The notes under the pieces: model-generated
What the model saw: the letters and a program-made list of their open reading frames with translations, nothing else
Database searches by the model: none
Told to the model about the DNA's origin: nothing
Program-made: the position numbers and the translations under genes
In this document: positions 1-5,217 of the stretch, in pieces
Position numbering within the stretch: the first letter of the stretch is position 1
How the letters are laid out: each line of letters begins with the position of its first letter
From: Patescibacteria group bacterium
Lineage (GTDB): Bacteria > Patescibacteriota > Minisyncoccia > Minisyncoccales > UBA10102
Assembly (NCBI GenBank): GCA_018816925.1
Contig: JAHIUP010000025.1
Coordinates: forward strand, 1-5,824
Reading direction: 5' to 3'
Length of the DNA: 5,824 nt

Positions 1-783
1 ATGCAGAGAAGGCGGAAGTACGAGGTGGAGGCGTACATAAAGAAGATTCCCGTGAAGTGCTTCCTTTTTGATGTTCTTTCGCTGGACGGGGCCTCCCTGC
101 TTTCCAAGCCCCTTGAAAAGCGCAAGGAATTGCTCGCTTCGTCCTTTCAGAAAAGCGGAGGCGTTGCGTTTACTGCTTCCCTGCGCACGAAGAACTTAGA
201 GGAGATGGAGGGCTTTTTTGCCGAGGCAGTGGACTGGGGCGCGGAAGGCGTCATGGTAAAGGCGCTTGAGAGTTTCTACGAAGCGGGGAGCAGGGGATGG
301 AACTGGATAAAGTTCAAGAAGGATTACCAGGAAGAGCTTGGGGATTCCTTTGACCTCGTGGCGGTGGGAGGATTGTATGGAAGAGGAAGAAGGGCAGGCA
401 GTTACGGTTCCCTGCTGTTGGCCGCCTTTGACCCGGAAGGGAACCGGTATCCTACTTTTACGAAGGTGGGAGCGGGGTTCACCGACGAAGATCTGGGCAG
501 GATTCCTTCCATGCTTAACCCCCTGCGCCTCAAAGAGAAGCATCGGCTCGTGGAAACGGACATGGAGGCGGATGTTTGGTTTAGTCCCCAGCTCGTCCTG
601 GAGGTAAGGGGTTCAGATATTACGGTGAGTCCGGTGCACGCCACAGCAAAAGACAAGACGAAGAAAGGAGGCCTCGCCCTGCGATTTCCCCGTTTTCTCA
701 AGTGGAGAGAAGACAAGAAGCCCGAGCAGGCAACTACGGTGGGGGAGATTTACGAGCTCTACCAGCGTATGAAGAAGAGCTAG
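1..783 (+). CDS. lig: ATP-dependent DNA ligase, C-terminal part (5' end outside window)
   Basis: Seals nicks in duplex DNA through an enzyme-adenylate intermediate, acting in replication and repair. The visible 260 residues carry the second half of the nucleotidyltransferase core and the OB-fold: motif III FLFDVLSLDG (21-30), motif IV EGVMVK (82-87), motif V WIKFKKDY (102-109, lysines 104 and 106) and a motif VI-like segment beginning ALRFPRF near 226 with R228, R231, D238 and K239. Archaeal-type ligases usually have about 550-600 residues, so roughly 300 N-terminal residues, including the DNA-binding domain and the catalytic KxDG lysine, must lie upstream. The ATG at base 1 is therefore an internal methionine, not a start. 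The gene ends with TAG. Most bacteria use only the NAD-dependent LigA; whether this genome also has LigA is not visible. Family call is confident; subgroup is inferred. Confidence 0.9.
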   Translation: MQRRRKYEVEAYIKKIPVKCFLFDVLSLDGASLLSKPLEKRKELLASSFQKSGGVAFTASLRTKNLEEMEGFFAEAVDWGAEGVMVKALESFYEAGSRGWNWIKFKKDYQEELGDSFDLVAVGGLYGRGRRAGSYGSLLLAAFDPEGNRYPTFTKVGAGFTDEDLGRIPSMLNPLRLKEKHRLVETDMEADVWFSPQLVLEVRGSDITVSPVHATAKDKTKKGGLALRFPRFLKWREDKKPEQATTVGEIYELYQRMKKS

Positions 784-809
784 CGCAATTGTTGCGGATT
801 GTGTATACT
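784..809 (+). promoter_or_regulatory. Possible weak promoter for the ATP-cone gene
   Basis: A TATACT hexamer at 804-809 fits a -10 box and would start transcription near 816, leaving a leader of about 28 nt before the ATG at 844. No good -35 box lies 16-18 bp upstream. A small inverted repeat, CGCAA-TTG-TTGCG (784-796), lies just upstream and could be an operator or chance. No intrinsic terminator is seen after the ligase stop at 783, so read-through from the ligase is equally possible. Confidence 0.3.
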
Positions 810-843
810 AGAGGAAAGGTCTTCATTAAAAAAGCATTTTTGT

Positions 844-1122
844 ATGGCAAAAGAAGTCATAAAGAGAGACGGATCCAGGCAGGAATTTGCCGCGGAGAAA
901 ATCCGGAAGAGCGTTGAAGCCGCGGCCCGGGAAGGAGGCCTCTCCGAAGAAAGGATAGGAGAAATAGTAGAGAAGGCGTCAGCGCCCGTGCTTTCATGGG
1001 CAGAGGAGCAGGAAGAAGTATCCACGAGCGAGATCCGAGAGCGTCTGCTCGCGGAGCTCGCGAATGTCGCTCCCGAGGCCGTGGAGGGATGGAAGGCGTA
1101 CGACGAGCGGAGAGGAAAATAG
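844..1122 (+). CDS. Stand-alone ATP-cone domain protein
   Basis: A 92-residue protein that is essentially one ATP-cone domain, the nucleotide-sensing module found at the N-terminus of ribonucleotide reductases and in the C-terminal half of the repressor NrdR. The hallmark opening VIKRDGSRQEF (about residues 5-15) is followed by the helical EKIRKSVEAAA segment, a middle helix (SEERIGEIVEKA) and a closing helix after VSTSEIRERLLAEL. No zinc finger and no reductase domain are fused to it. The start is set at ATG 844 because family similarity begins there. A TTG at 799 would extend it by 15 unrelated residues. No Shine-Dalgarno lies at the usual distance; GAGGAAAGG at 811-819 is too far upstream. 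It is followed by a small zinc-ribbon gene with its own promoter. Role inferred: dNTP/ATP-responsive regulator or allosteric partner; target unknown. Confidence 0.8.
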   Translation: MAKEVIKRDGSRQEFAAEKIRKSVEAAAREGGLSEERIGEIVEKASAPVLSWAEEQEEVSTSEIRERLLAELANVAPEAVEGWKAYDERRGK

Positions 1123-1138
1123 GACGCCGGAGAATATA

Positions 1139-1166
1139 TTGCACACAGGTGTCTCTGTGCTAGTAT
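1139..1166 (+). promoter_or_regulatory. Sigma70-type promoter with extended -10 for the zinc-ribbon gene
   Basis: TTGCAC (1139-1144) as -35 box and TAGTAT (1161-1166) as -10 box are separated by 16 bp, and TGC directly before the -10 gives an extended -10. Transcription would start near 1173, about 26 nt before the ATG at 1199. An inverted repeat CACAG-6-CTGTG (1144-1159) fills the spacer and could bind a regulator. Confidence 0.65.
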
Positions 1167-1185
1167 GGGGATAGTTTGATTTGCG

Positions 1186-1194
1186 AAGGAGGTG
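1186..1194 (+). promoter_or_regulatory. Strong Shine-Dalgarno site
   Basis: AAGGAGGTG is nearly complementary to the whole anti-SD; its AGGAGG core ends 6 nt before the ATG at 1199. It fixes the start there rather than at the in-frame TTG at 1181. It is the only fully canonical, well-spaced RBS in the window. Confidence 0.85.
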
Positions 1195-1198
1195 CATT

Positions 1199-1363
1199 AT
1201 GCCGAAGTGGGCCCCTCTTCTGAAGAAGTGCCTCTTGTGCGGGCATAAAGAGAAGACCATTGCGGTAAACTGTCCTCGTTGTGGCGCGTCTATGAACCGC
1301 ATAACGAAGCGGCAGGAGAACAAGAAGCGGCAGCACAAAACGAAGGCGGGGCATTCTTCATAA
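1199..1363 (+). CDS. Small basic zinc-ribbon protein (54 aa)
   Basis: No named family recognised. Two CxxC knuckles, C11-LL-C14 and C25-PR-C28 (followed by G29), are spaced as in rubredoxin-like zinc ribbons, so one bound Zn ion is expected. The C-terminal 20 or so residues are rich in Lys, Arg, Gln and His (KRQENKKRQHKTK), suggesting contact with nucleic acid or the ribosome. No signal peptide or membrane segment is present. The gene has its own promoter and the best RBS of the window, which suggests strong translation. Its stop codon TAA (1361-1363) lies in the loop of a hairpin that also holds the RBS of the next gene, so the two may be translationally coupled. Alternatives include a ribosome-associated zinc ribbon or a partner of the upstream ATP-cone protein. 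Function unknown. Confidence 0.75.
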   Translation: MPKWAPLLKKCLLCGHKEKTIAVNCPRCGASMNRITKRQENKKRQHKTKAGHSS

Positions 1364-1377
1364 GGAGATGCCCCGCC
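1345..1377 (+). promoter_or_regulatory. GC-rich hairpin across the zinc-ribbon/atpZ junction
   Basis: A perfect 10-bp inverted repeat, GGCGGGGCAT (1345-1354) and ATGCCCCGCC (1368-1377), encloses a 13-nt loop. The loop contains the upstream gene's TAA stop and the only RBS-like sequence for atpZ, AAGGAG (1362-1367). No T-run follows on the + strand, so an intrinsic terminator for the zinc-ribbon mRNA is unlikely. On the - strand the stem is followed by TTCGTTTTGT, so it might stop leftward transcripts that read through atpZ. The stem is certain; the role is inferred. Confidence 0.6.
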
Positions 1378-1385
1378 TCGTGTGT

Positions 1386-1613
1386 ATGAGTGAGCAACAA
1401 GAACAATCCCAGCTTTGGCAGGCGCTTTCCTTTGCAGGCGGGCTTGCGTTTTTCGTGCTTGTTCCTTTGGGAATAGGCCTTGTTGCCGGCCTCTGGCTAG
1501 ATTCCAAACTCCAAAGCACTCCGCTGTTTCTTCTCGTGGGGTCTTTGCTGGGAATTGTTGGGGCAACCTATGGACTCTGGCGCAAGGCCAGGAAGATTTT
1601 TGAAGGGGACTGA
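1386..1613 (+). CDS. atpZ: AtpZ/AtpI-like F0F1-ATPase accessory membrane protein
   Basis: A 75-residue inner-membrane protein with two predicted transmembrane helices (about 14-38 and 46-64) joined by a short loop with the family signature GLWLDSKLQSTPLF. The helices carry glycine patterns typical of the family (G31/G35 in the first; G52, G56, G59, G63 in the second). AtpZ with AtpI has been proposed to move Mg2+/Ca2+ and to help assemble the c-ring; the gene normally sits at the head of the atp operon. Here no ATP synthase subunit is adjacent. The start is chosen at ATG 1386, where family similarity begins; GTG 1380 and ATG 1368 are in frame. The RBS-like AAGGAG ends 18 nt before 1386, 12 nt before GTG 1380 and directly abuts ATG 1368, so the start is uncertain. 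The stop abuts the convergent neighbour's stop with no gap. Confidence 0.8.
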   Translation: MSEQQEQSQLWQALSFAGGLAFFVLVPLGIGLVAGLWLDSKLQSTPLFLLVGSLLGIVGATYGLWRKARKIFEGD

Positions 1614-2201
1614 TTAGAGCTTTGCCGCCTCCTTCTCTTTGCTGATAAGTACCATGAGCTTGTCGAGCAGGATTTTTGGGTCCTTTTCAAAGATGAGTTT
1701 CCCTTCCATCTCCTTTTGACGGTGAGATTCCTCCACGATCTTCTTTAGAATCTCATCGGTCTCCCAGTTCCCTTCGAGCACTCCGAGGGGTTTTCTGTCT
1801 TCAAAGGCAACGGTGAATTCGTTCACGGTGCCCATTCTCCCGCATCCCACGACCACGGCATCAGAGGCCCTTGTGAGGAGCAGGTTCCTACCCGCGTATC
1901 CCTCCCCCGTGTAGATGATGATGTCTATGTAGTCGGTTGGCAGTTTGTATTTCTGCACATGCTCTTTTTCGGTCGCAGCAGGTGATATGCCAATCACGAT
2001 ACCGCCTTCTTGCTTAGCTCCTTTCGCCGCCCAATAAGGGAATCCGGTGGTAGCGCCCTGCACGAGAACCGCTCCGTGCCGCACGATTTCTTTCCCGAGC
2101 TCTTCCGCTTTCTGGAAGGCGTCAGGCCCGCAGTGGGAGGTTTCCGCCGCCCCCGACACGCATACTTTATATTTCAGGTAGGATTCGTTTAGGGATTTCA
2201 T
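1614..2201 (-). CDS. SLOG/LOG-like Rossmann protein (TIGR00725-type)
   Basis: A 195-residue single-domain protein of the SLOG superfamily (LOG, DprA and 'lysine decarboxylase-like' relatives), which bind or cleave nucleotide-type ligands. It shows the first strand and glycine turn VCVSGAAE (13-20), the helix cap QGATTGFPYWAAKGA (48-62), AGRN (103-106), and SDAVVVGCGRMGTVNEF (113-129). The last resembles the LOG phosphate-binding PGGxGTxxE signature, with the glycines degenerate but GT and E128 kept. True LOG enzymes release cytokinin-type bases from nucleotide monophosphates; this variant belongs more probably to the uncharacterised TIGR00725 branch. The lysine-rich C-terminal 20 residues look helical. 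It follows the nuclease gene by 22 bp on the same strand without a Shine-Dalgarno, suggesting co-transcription. Its substrate cannot be named. Confidence 0.8.
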   Translation of the reverse strand: MKSLNESYLKYKVCVSGAAETSHCGPDAFQKAEELGKEIVRHGAVLVQGATTGFPYWAAKGAKQEGGIVIGISPAATEKEHVQKYKLPTDYIDIIIYTGEGYAGRNLLLTRASDAVVVGCGRMGTVNEFTVAFEDRKPLGVLEGNWETDEILKKIVEESHRQKEMEGKLIFEKDPKILLDKLMVLISKEKEAAKL

Positions 2202-2223
2202 GCGTTTGTGACTATTTTGTAGT

Positions 2224-3585
2224 TTACTCCAATTCTACCTTTTCTTCCAGTTCGGGGATGTGAGTTTTTACGGCAAGCAGGTCCCGGATTTTCTGGGCAA
2301 GAAGCTCTGCTTGTTCATGTTCTCCCTGTACGAGGAATACGCGTTTCAGTTGATGGCGAGCGGAAGAAGTCCAACCAAGGAGCTGGTCTTGGTCCGCGTG
2401 CGCGGAGTACCCTTCGAGCGTCAAGACCCGGCATCTCACGGGAACGCGCTCTCCGAATATCTCCACGGTTTCCGCTCCTTGCTGGAGCGCCTTTCCCCGA
2501 GAGCCCTTTGCCTGATACCCCACGAACAGGAGGGTGCTTTTGGGGTCTCTTAGGTAGCGCTGTTCGTGGAAGAGGATGCGTCCTCCTTGTGACATACCAG
2601 AACCCGCAATAATAATCTTGGGAGAGGAATCCCTGTTGATGCGGAGGGATTCTTTCCTCGTTTCCGTAAGGTTTAGTCCCGGGAAATCGAAGACGGATTC
2701 CCGTTCCATCTCGCTTACCGCTTCTCCCCGAAAGTACTCTTTGTTGCGCGCGTACTTTTTGTATACGGCGGTGAGGGCTATGGCAAGCGGACTATCCACG
2801 TACACGGGAATCTTTGGAATCCTTCCATTCTCCGCAAGTTCGTTGATGTCGTAGAGGAGTTCCTGGGTTCGTTCCATGGCAAAAGCGGGCAGGAGAAGCG
2901 TTCCTCCCCTGTCTGCCGTCTCCTCGATGATGTTTTCAAGCGCCTCTCTTCTTTCGCTGCTTTCTTCTGGGTTTCTTCCTCCATACACACATTCAAGGAG
3001 GAGGTAATCGGCCGGAGGAAGGGGGGCGCGTTCTTTGAGCATCGCATTCGGTTCGTTCCCCAGGTCTCCGGAGAACGCGATGCGTTTGCCCCCGTTGGTG
3101 GAAATAGTGAGGAAGGCAGAACCCAAGATGTGGCCCGCGCTCTGGAAGGTTGCCTCAAACCCCTTTGTGCGCAGGGGTTTTTCAAATGGTACCGTTTCCC
3201 ATTGCCGGAGGGTAAGTTCTCTATCCCTTCTCGTGGTGAGGGGAGAGATTCCTTTCTCTTTGGCTTCTTCTTTAAGGATTCCTTCCGAGTCCTCAAGGAT
3301 GAGCGCCGTAAGGTCCTTGGTGGGAGCCGTAGAGTAAATGGGCCCCCGGAACCCCTCCTTTACGAGCTTGGGGAGCCGTCCGACGTGGTCAATGTGCGCG
3401 TGCGTGATATACACCGCGTCTATGGATGAGGGGTCGTACGAGAATTCCTTGTGGTTTTCTTCCTCGCACCAGGAAGTTCCCTGGAACATGCCGCAGTCCA
3501 CGAGCACGCGGCTGCCCTCTTCCTCTAACAGATAATTCGCGCCCGTGACTACGTCTGCGCCTCCGTGAAAGGAAAGTTGCGTCAT
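2224..3585 (-). CDS. Beta-CASP metallo-beta-lactamase-fold RNA nuclease
   Basis: A 453-residue cytoplasmic protein of the CPSF73/YSH1-like beta-CASP group, which cuts or trims RNA with two zinc ions. Metal-binding motifs are present in order: motif I ending in D30, motif II HAHIDH (62-67), H152 in SAGHILGS, and D174 in FSGDLG. The beta-CASP insert carries the acidic motif A residue E198 in ECVYGGR (commonly ESTYG), then a LLPAFAMERTQEL segment. Motif B H396 lies in YSAHAD (393-398) and motif C H423 in QGEH. Length fits the bacterial 450-470-residue 'RNA-specificity' clade rather than RNase J (about 550). The start at ATG 3585 is preceded by an extended -10 only 6 nt away, so the mRNA would be leaderless. 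It heads a two-gene operon. All catalytic residues are present, so an active enzyme is expected; RNA targets are unknown. Confidence 0.92.
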   Translation of the reverse strand: MTQLSFHGGADVVTGANYLLEEEGSRVLVDCGMFQGTSWCEEENHKEFSYDPSSIDAVYITHAHIDHVGRLPKLVKEGFRGPIYSTAPTKDLTALILEDSEGILKEEAKEKGISPLTTRRDRELTLRQWETVPFEKPLRTKGFEATFQSAGHILGSAFLTISTNGGKRIAFSGDLGNEPNAMLKERAPLPPADYLLLECVYGGRNPEESSERREALENIIEETADRGGTLLLPAFAMERTQELLYDINELAENGRIPKIPVYVDSPLAIALTAVYKKYARNKEYFRGEAVSEMERESVFDFPGLNLTETRKESLRINRDSSPKIIIAGSGMSQGGRILFHEQRYLRDPKSTLLFVGYQAKGSRGKALQQGAETVEIFGERVPVRCRVLTLEGYSAHADQDQLLGWTSSARHQLKRVFLVQGEHEQAELLAQKIRDLLAVKTHIPELEEKVELE

Positions 3586-3591
3586 TTCTGG

Positions 3592-3600
3592 ATTATATCA
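3592..3600 (-). promoter_or_regulatory. Extended -10 promoter of the nuclease/SLOG operon
   Basis: Read on the - strand, TGATATAAT gives a consensus TATAAT with the TGn extension. Only six bases (CCAGAA) separate it from the ATG at 3585, so the predicted transcript start falls on or beside the A of the start codon, giving a leaderless mRNA. No recognisable -35 box is present, which an extended -10 can tolerate. Confidence 0.7.
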
Positions 3601-3611
3601 CAAATGTTTCG

Positions 3612-3617
3612 TATACT
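3612..3617 (+). promoter_or_regulatory. Putative -10 box of the uppP operon
   Basis: TATACT at 3612-3617 ends 9 bases before the ATG at 3627; TATATT (3618-3623) is a second candidate even closer. The -35 match is poor (TGGATT at 3589-3594, 17-bp spacer). Either box predicts a leaderless or nearly leaderless uppP mRNA, consistent with the absence of a Shine-Dalgarno. The region overlaps the divergent promoter. Confidence 0.5.
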
Positions 3618-3626
3618 TATATTATT

Positions 3627-4436
3627 ATGCTGGAGTCCTTAGTGTTGGGTACCATACAGGGCATTACCGAATGGCTCCCCGTGAGTTCGGAAGCCGCGGT
3701 AATCCTTGCGAATCTGCACCTCTTTGACAGGGAGGCGGGTCTTGCAGAGATGGTCCGTCTCGCGCTCTTCCTGCATCTGGGCACCTTTTTTGCCGCCCTC
3801 TGGTATTTCCGCGAAGACGTACGGCGTCTGTTTATAGGGCTATTTACGTTTCCTGCGGCATCCCCGGAGACAAAGCGTATGCTTGTATTCTTGTTTGCGG
3901 CAACCCTTGCGAGCGGAGCTACGGGGTTTCTGCTTCTCGGTTTCGTGGAGCGTATGGCAGAGTGGGGAGGGTTGAGTGGAAAGGTGCTTATGGGGGGGAT
4001 AGGATTGCTGCTGCTTTTGACTGGGGCCTTTCAGGTACGGGCTCGCAAGACGAGAAAGGGAACGTTTGCGCTCAAGGGAGCTGGGGAGGTAACTTTTAGA
4101 GACGGGCTGTTCCTTGGCGTACTCCAGGGCGCCTCCGTGCTTCCAGGACTCTCGCGTTCGGGCATCACGATTTCCGTGCTTCTTTTACGCCGTTTCCACG
4201 AGGTGCAGGCCCTCCGCCTAAGTTTTCTTATGAGTTTGCCTGCCGTGCTGGGCGGGAATATTGTGTTGCAGACCAATGAGTTCGCCTTTAGCTTTTCGGG
4301 TCTCTTGGGATTGGGAGCCGCCTTCCTGTTTGGTTTCCTTACCATCCATATGCTTGTCGGGGTTGCCAGAAAGATAGATTTCGGATACTTTACCATTGTG
4401 TTTGGGCTCCTCACATTAGCCGCCCTTCTTCTATGA
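3627..4436 (+). CDS. uppP: Undecaprenyl-diphosphatase UppP/BacA family
   Basis: A multi-pass membrane enzyme that dephosphorylates undecaprenyl diphosphate to recycle the lipid carrier for peptidoglycan and surface glycans; it can also confer bacitracin tolerance. At 269 residues it has family length. The first signature is QGITEWLPVSSEAAVIL (from Q11; E15, S20, S21), the second VLPGLSRSGIT (P173-T181, with conserved R177). Hydrophobic helices fill the rest. Relative to E. coli BacA, Q11 replaces E17 and A24 sits where the conserved His30 lies, a pattern like the archaeal/CPR 'EWLPVSSE' variants. The ATG at 3627 is chosen because the signature starts directly after it and the promoter leaves no room upstream. 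It heads a four-gene operon; its ATGA overlaps the NUDIX start by 4 bases. Family certain; activity with the altered site is inferred. Confidence 0.92.
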   Translation: MLESLVLGTIQGITEWLPVSSEAAVILANLHLFDREAGLAEMVRLALFLHLGTFFAALWYFREDVRRLFIGLFTFPAASPETKRMLVFLFAATLASGATGFLLLGFVERMAEWGGLSGKVLMGGIGLLLLLTGAFQVRARKTRKGTFALKGAGEVTFRDGLFLGVLQGASVLPGLSRSGITISVLLLRRFHEVQALRLSFLMSLPAVLGGNIVLQTNEFAFSFSGLLGLGAAFLFGFLTIHMLVGVARKIDFGYFTIVFGLLTLAALLL

Positions 4437-4981
4437 CGCCTCCACGCATTCACGGTACGAAAACTTTGTACGAGGCAGAATACATCCAGGTTCTGGAAGA
4501 CGATTTGGAATTCTCCAACGGTACCAGGAAGAAGTGGCATTATGCCGTGCTTAGTGGAGGCGAAGGCGTTGCCGTATGCGCCTTGACCAGGAATCGGGAA
4601 CTCATACTCGTAAAAGAGTACCGGGGAGCGGTGCGCGACTACATCCTCCGCGTACCCGCCGGCTTTTCGGGCGGGGAAGACCCAAAGGAGGCGGCGGCTC
4701 GCGAGCTTGAAGAGGAGGTGGGCCTCCGACCCAGGAAGGTTGCCCTTATGGGCACCTCCAGGCCCACGAATGGTTCCTTCCGGGGGCTGTTCATATATAT
4801 CATGCTTGCGGAGGATTTGGAGGAAGGGACGCTGAAAAGGGAGCCAGGAGAAGAAGATATGGAGGTATACAGGGTGCCTCTTGAAAAGGCATACGCAATG
4901 GCAGAGAATCTTGAGATAGAGGACCCCGACAGCATCGTTGCCATACTCACTCTAAAGAAACATCTTTCCAATGTTTGCTAA
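4433..4981 (+). CDS. NUDIX hydrolase, ADP-ribose pyrophosphatase-like
   Basis: A 182-residue cytoplasmic hydrolase of nucleoside diphosphates linked to another moiety, most like ADP-sugar pyrophosphatases (NudF/ADPRase). An N-terminal beta region (1-45) precedes LILVKEYRGAVRDYILRVPAG (57-77), equivalent to the 'QYR...ELPAG' segment of ADPRases, and then the Nudix box at 77-98: R90, E91, E94, E95 and G97 are all present. The box is one residue shorter than usual between its first Gly (77) and first Glu (82), and R73 sits where ADPRases commonly have Glu. The start ATG overlaps the uppP stop (ATGA) with no RBS, suggesting translational coupling; the 3' end overlaps ybaB by 11 bases. Substrate is inferred only from family resemblance; other NDP-sugars are possible. 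Confidence 0.88.
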   Translation: MTPPRIHGTKTLYEAEYIQVLEDDLEFSNGTRKKWHYAVLSGGEGVAVCALTRNRELILVKEYRGAVRDYILRVPAGFSGGEDPKEAAARELEEEVGLRPRKVALMGTSRPTNGSFRGLFIYIMLAEDLEEGTLKREPGEEDMEVYRVPLEKAYAMAENLEIEDPDSIVAILTLKKHLSNVC

Positions 4982-5210
4982 GTTCAAGCAGATGCGAGAG
5001 CTTCAAAAGAACCTTCAAGAAGAGCGGATCGCGGTGGAGAAAGAGGGTGTGCATCTTGTAATGGACGGGAGTTTTGAGCTTCGGGAACTGAAACTCAACC
5101 CCGAGCTTTCAGTTGAAGACCACGAGCGCGTTCTCAAGGAGCTCTGGGGAGAGGCCCGCAAAAAGATACAGGAAACTCTCCTTTTGAAGATGGGGGGTTT
5201 TGGCCTCTGA
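4971..5210 (+). CDS. ybaB: YbaB/EbfC family nucleoid-associated protein
   Basis: A 79-residue protein matching the YbaB pattern: an N-terminal amphipathic helix (MFAKFKQMRELQKNLQEERI), a short beta region built on EGVHLVMDGSFELRELKLNPEL (about 25-46), and a C-terminal helix ending KKIQETLLLKMGGF. YbaB forms dimers that bind DNA and contribute to nucleoid organisation. The usual family length is about 100; the shortfall seems mainly in the C-terminal tail and in the Gly-rich part of the middle. In many bacteria ybaB sits between dnaX and recR; here it lies between a NUDIX gene and prmC. The start at 4971 overlaps the upstream gene by 11 bases and lacks a clear RBS. The stop lies 7 bases before prmC. 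Confidence 0.82.
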   Translation: MFAKFKQMRELQKNLQEERIAVEKEGVHLVMDGSFELRELKLNPELSVEDHERVLKELWGEARKKIQETLLLKMGGFGL

Positions 5211-5217
5211 AGGTTGT

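Noticed and set aside
829..841. AAAAA-GCA-TTTTT repeat before the ATP-cone gene as terminator
   Set aside because: It is an all-AT 5-bp stem, too weak for an intrinsic terminator, and lies directly before a start codon.
1345..1377. Intrinsic terminator for the zinc-ribbon mRNA
   Set aside because: The stem is strong but is followed on the + strand by TCGTGTGTATG, with no T-run, and atpZ begins within it.
994..1566. 190-codon - strand frame across three small genes
   Set aside because: It runs antisense to the ATP-cone, zinc-ribbon and atpZ genes, crosses intergenic promoters, and has no recognisable domain.
2778..3296. 172-codon - strand frame inside the nuclease gene
   Set aside because: Same strand, shifted frame, Arg/Lys/Ser-rich shadow-type composition; the beta-CASP motifs all lie in the other frame.
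4031..4540. 169-codon - strand frame opposite uppP and the NUDIX gene
   Set aside because: Antisense shadow spanning the end of one conserved gene and the start of another; no promoter, RBS or recognisable motif.
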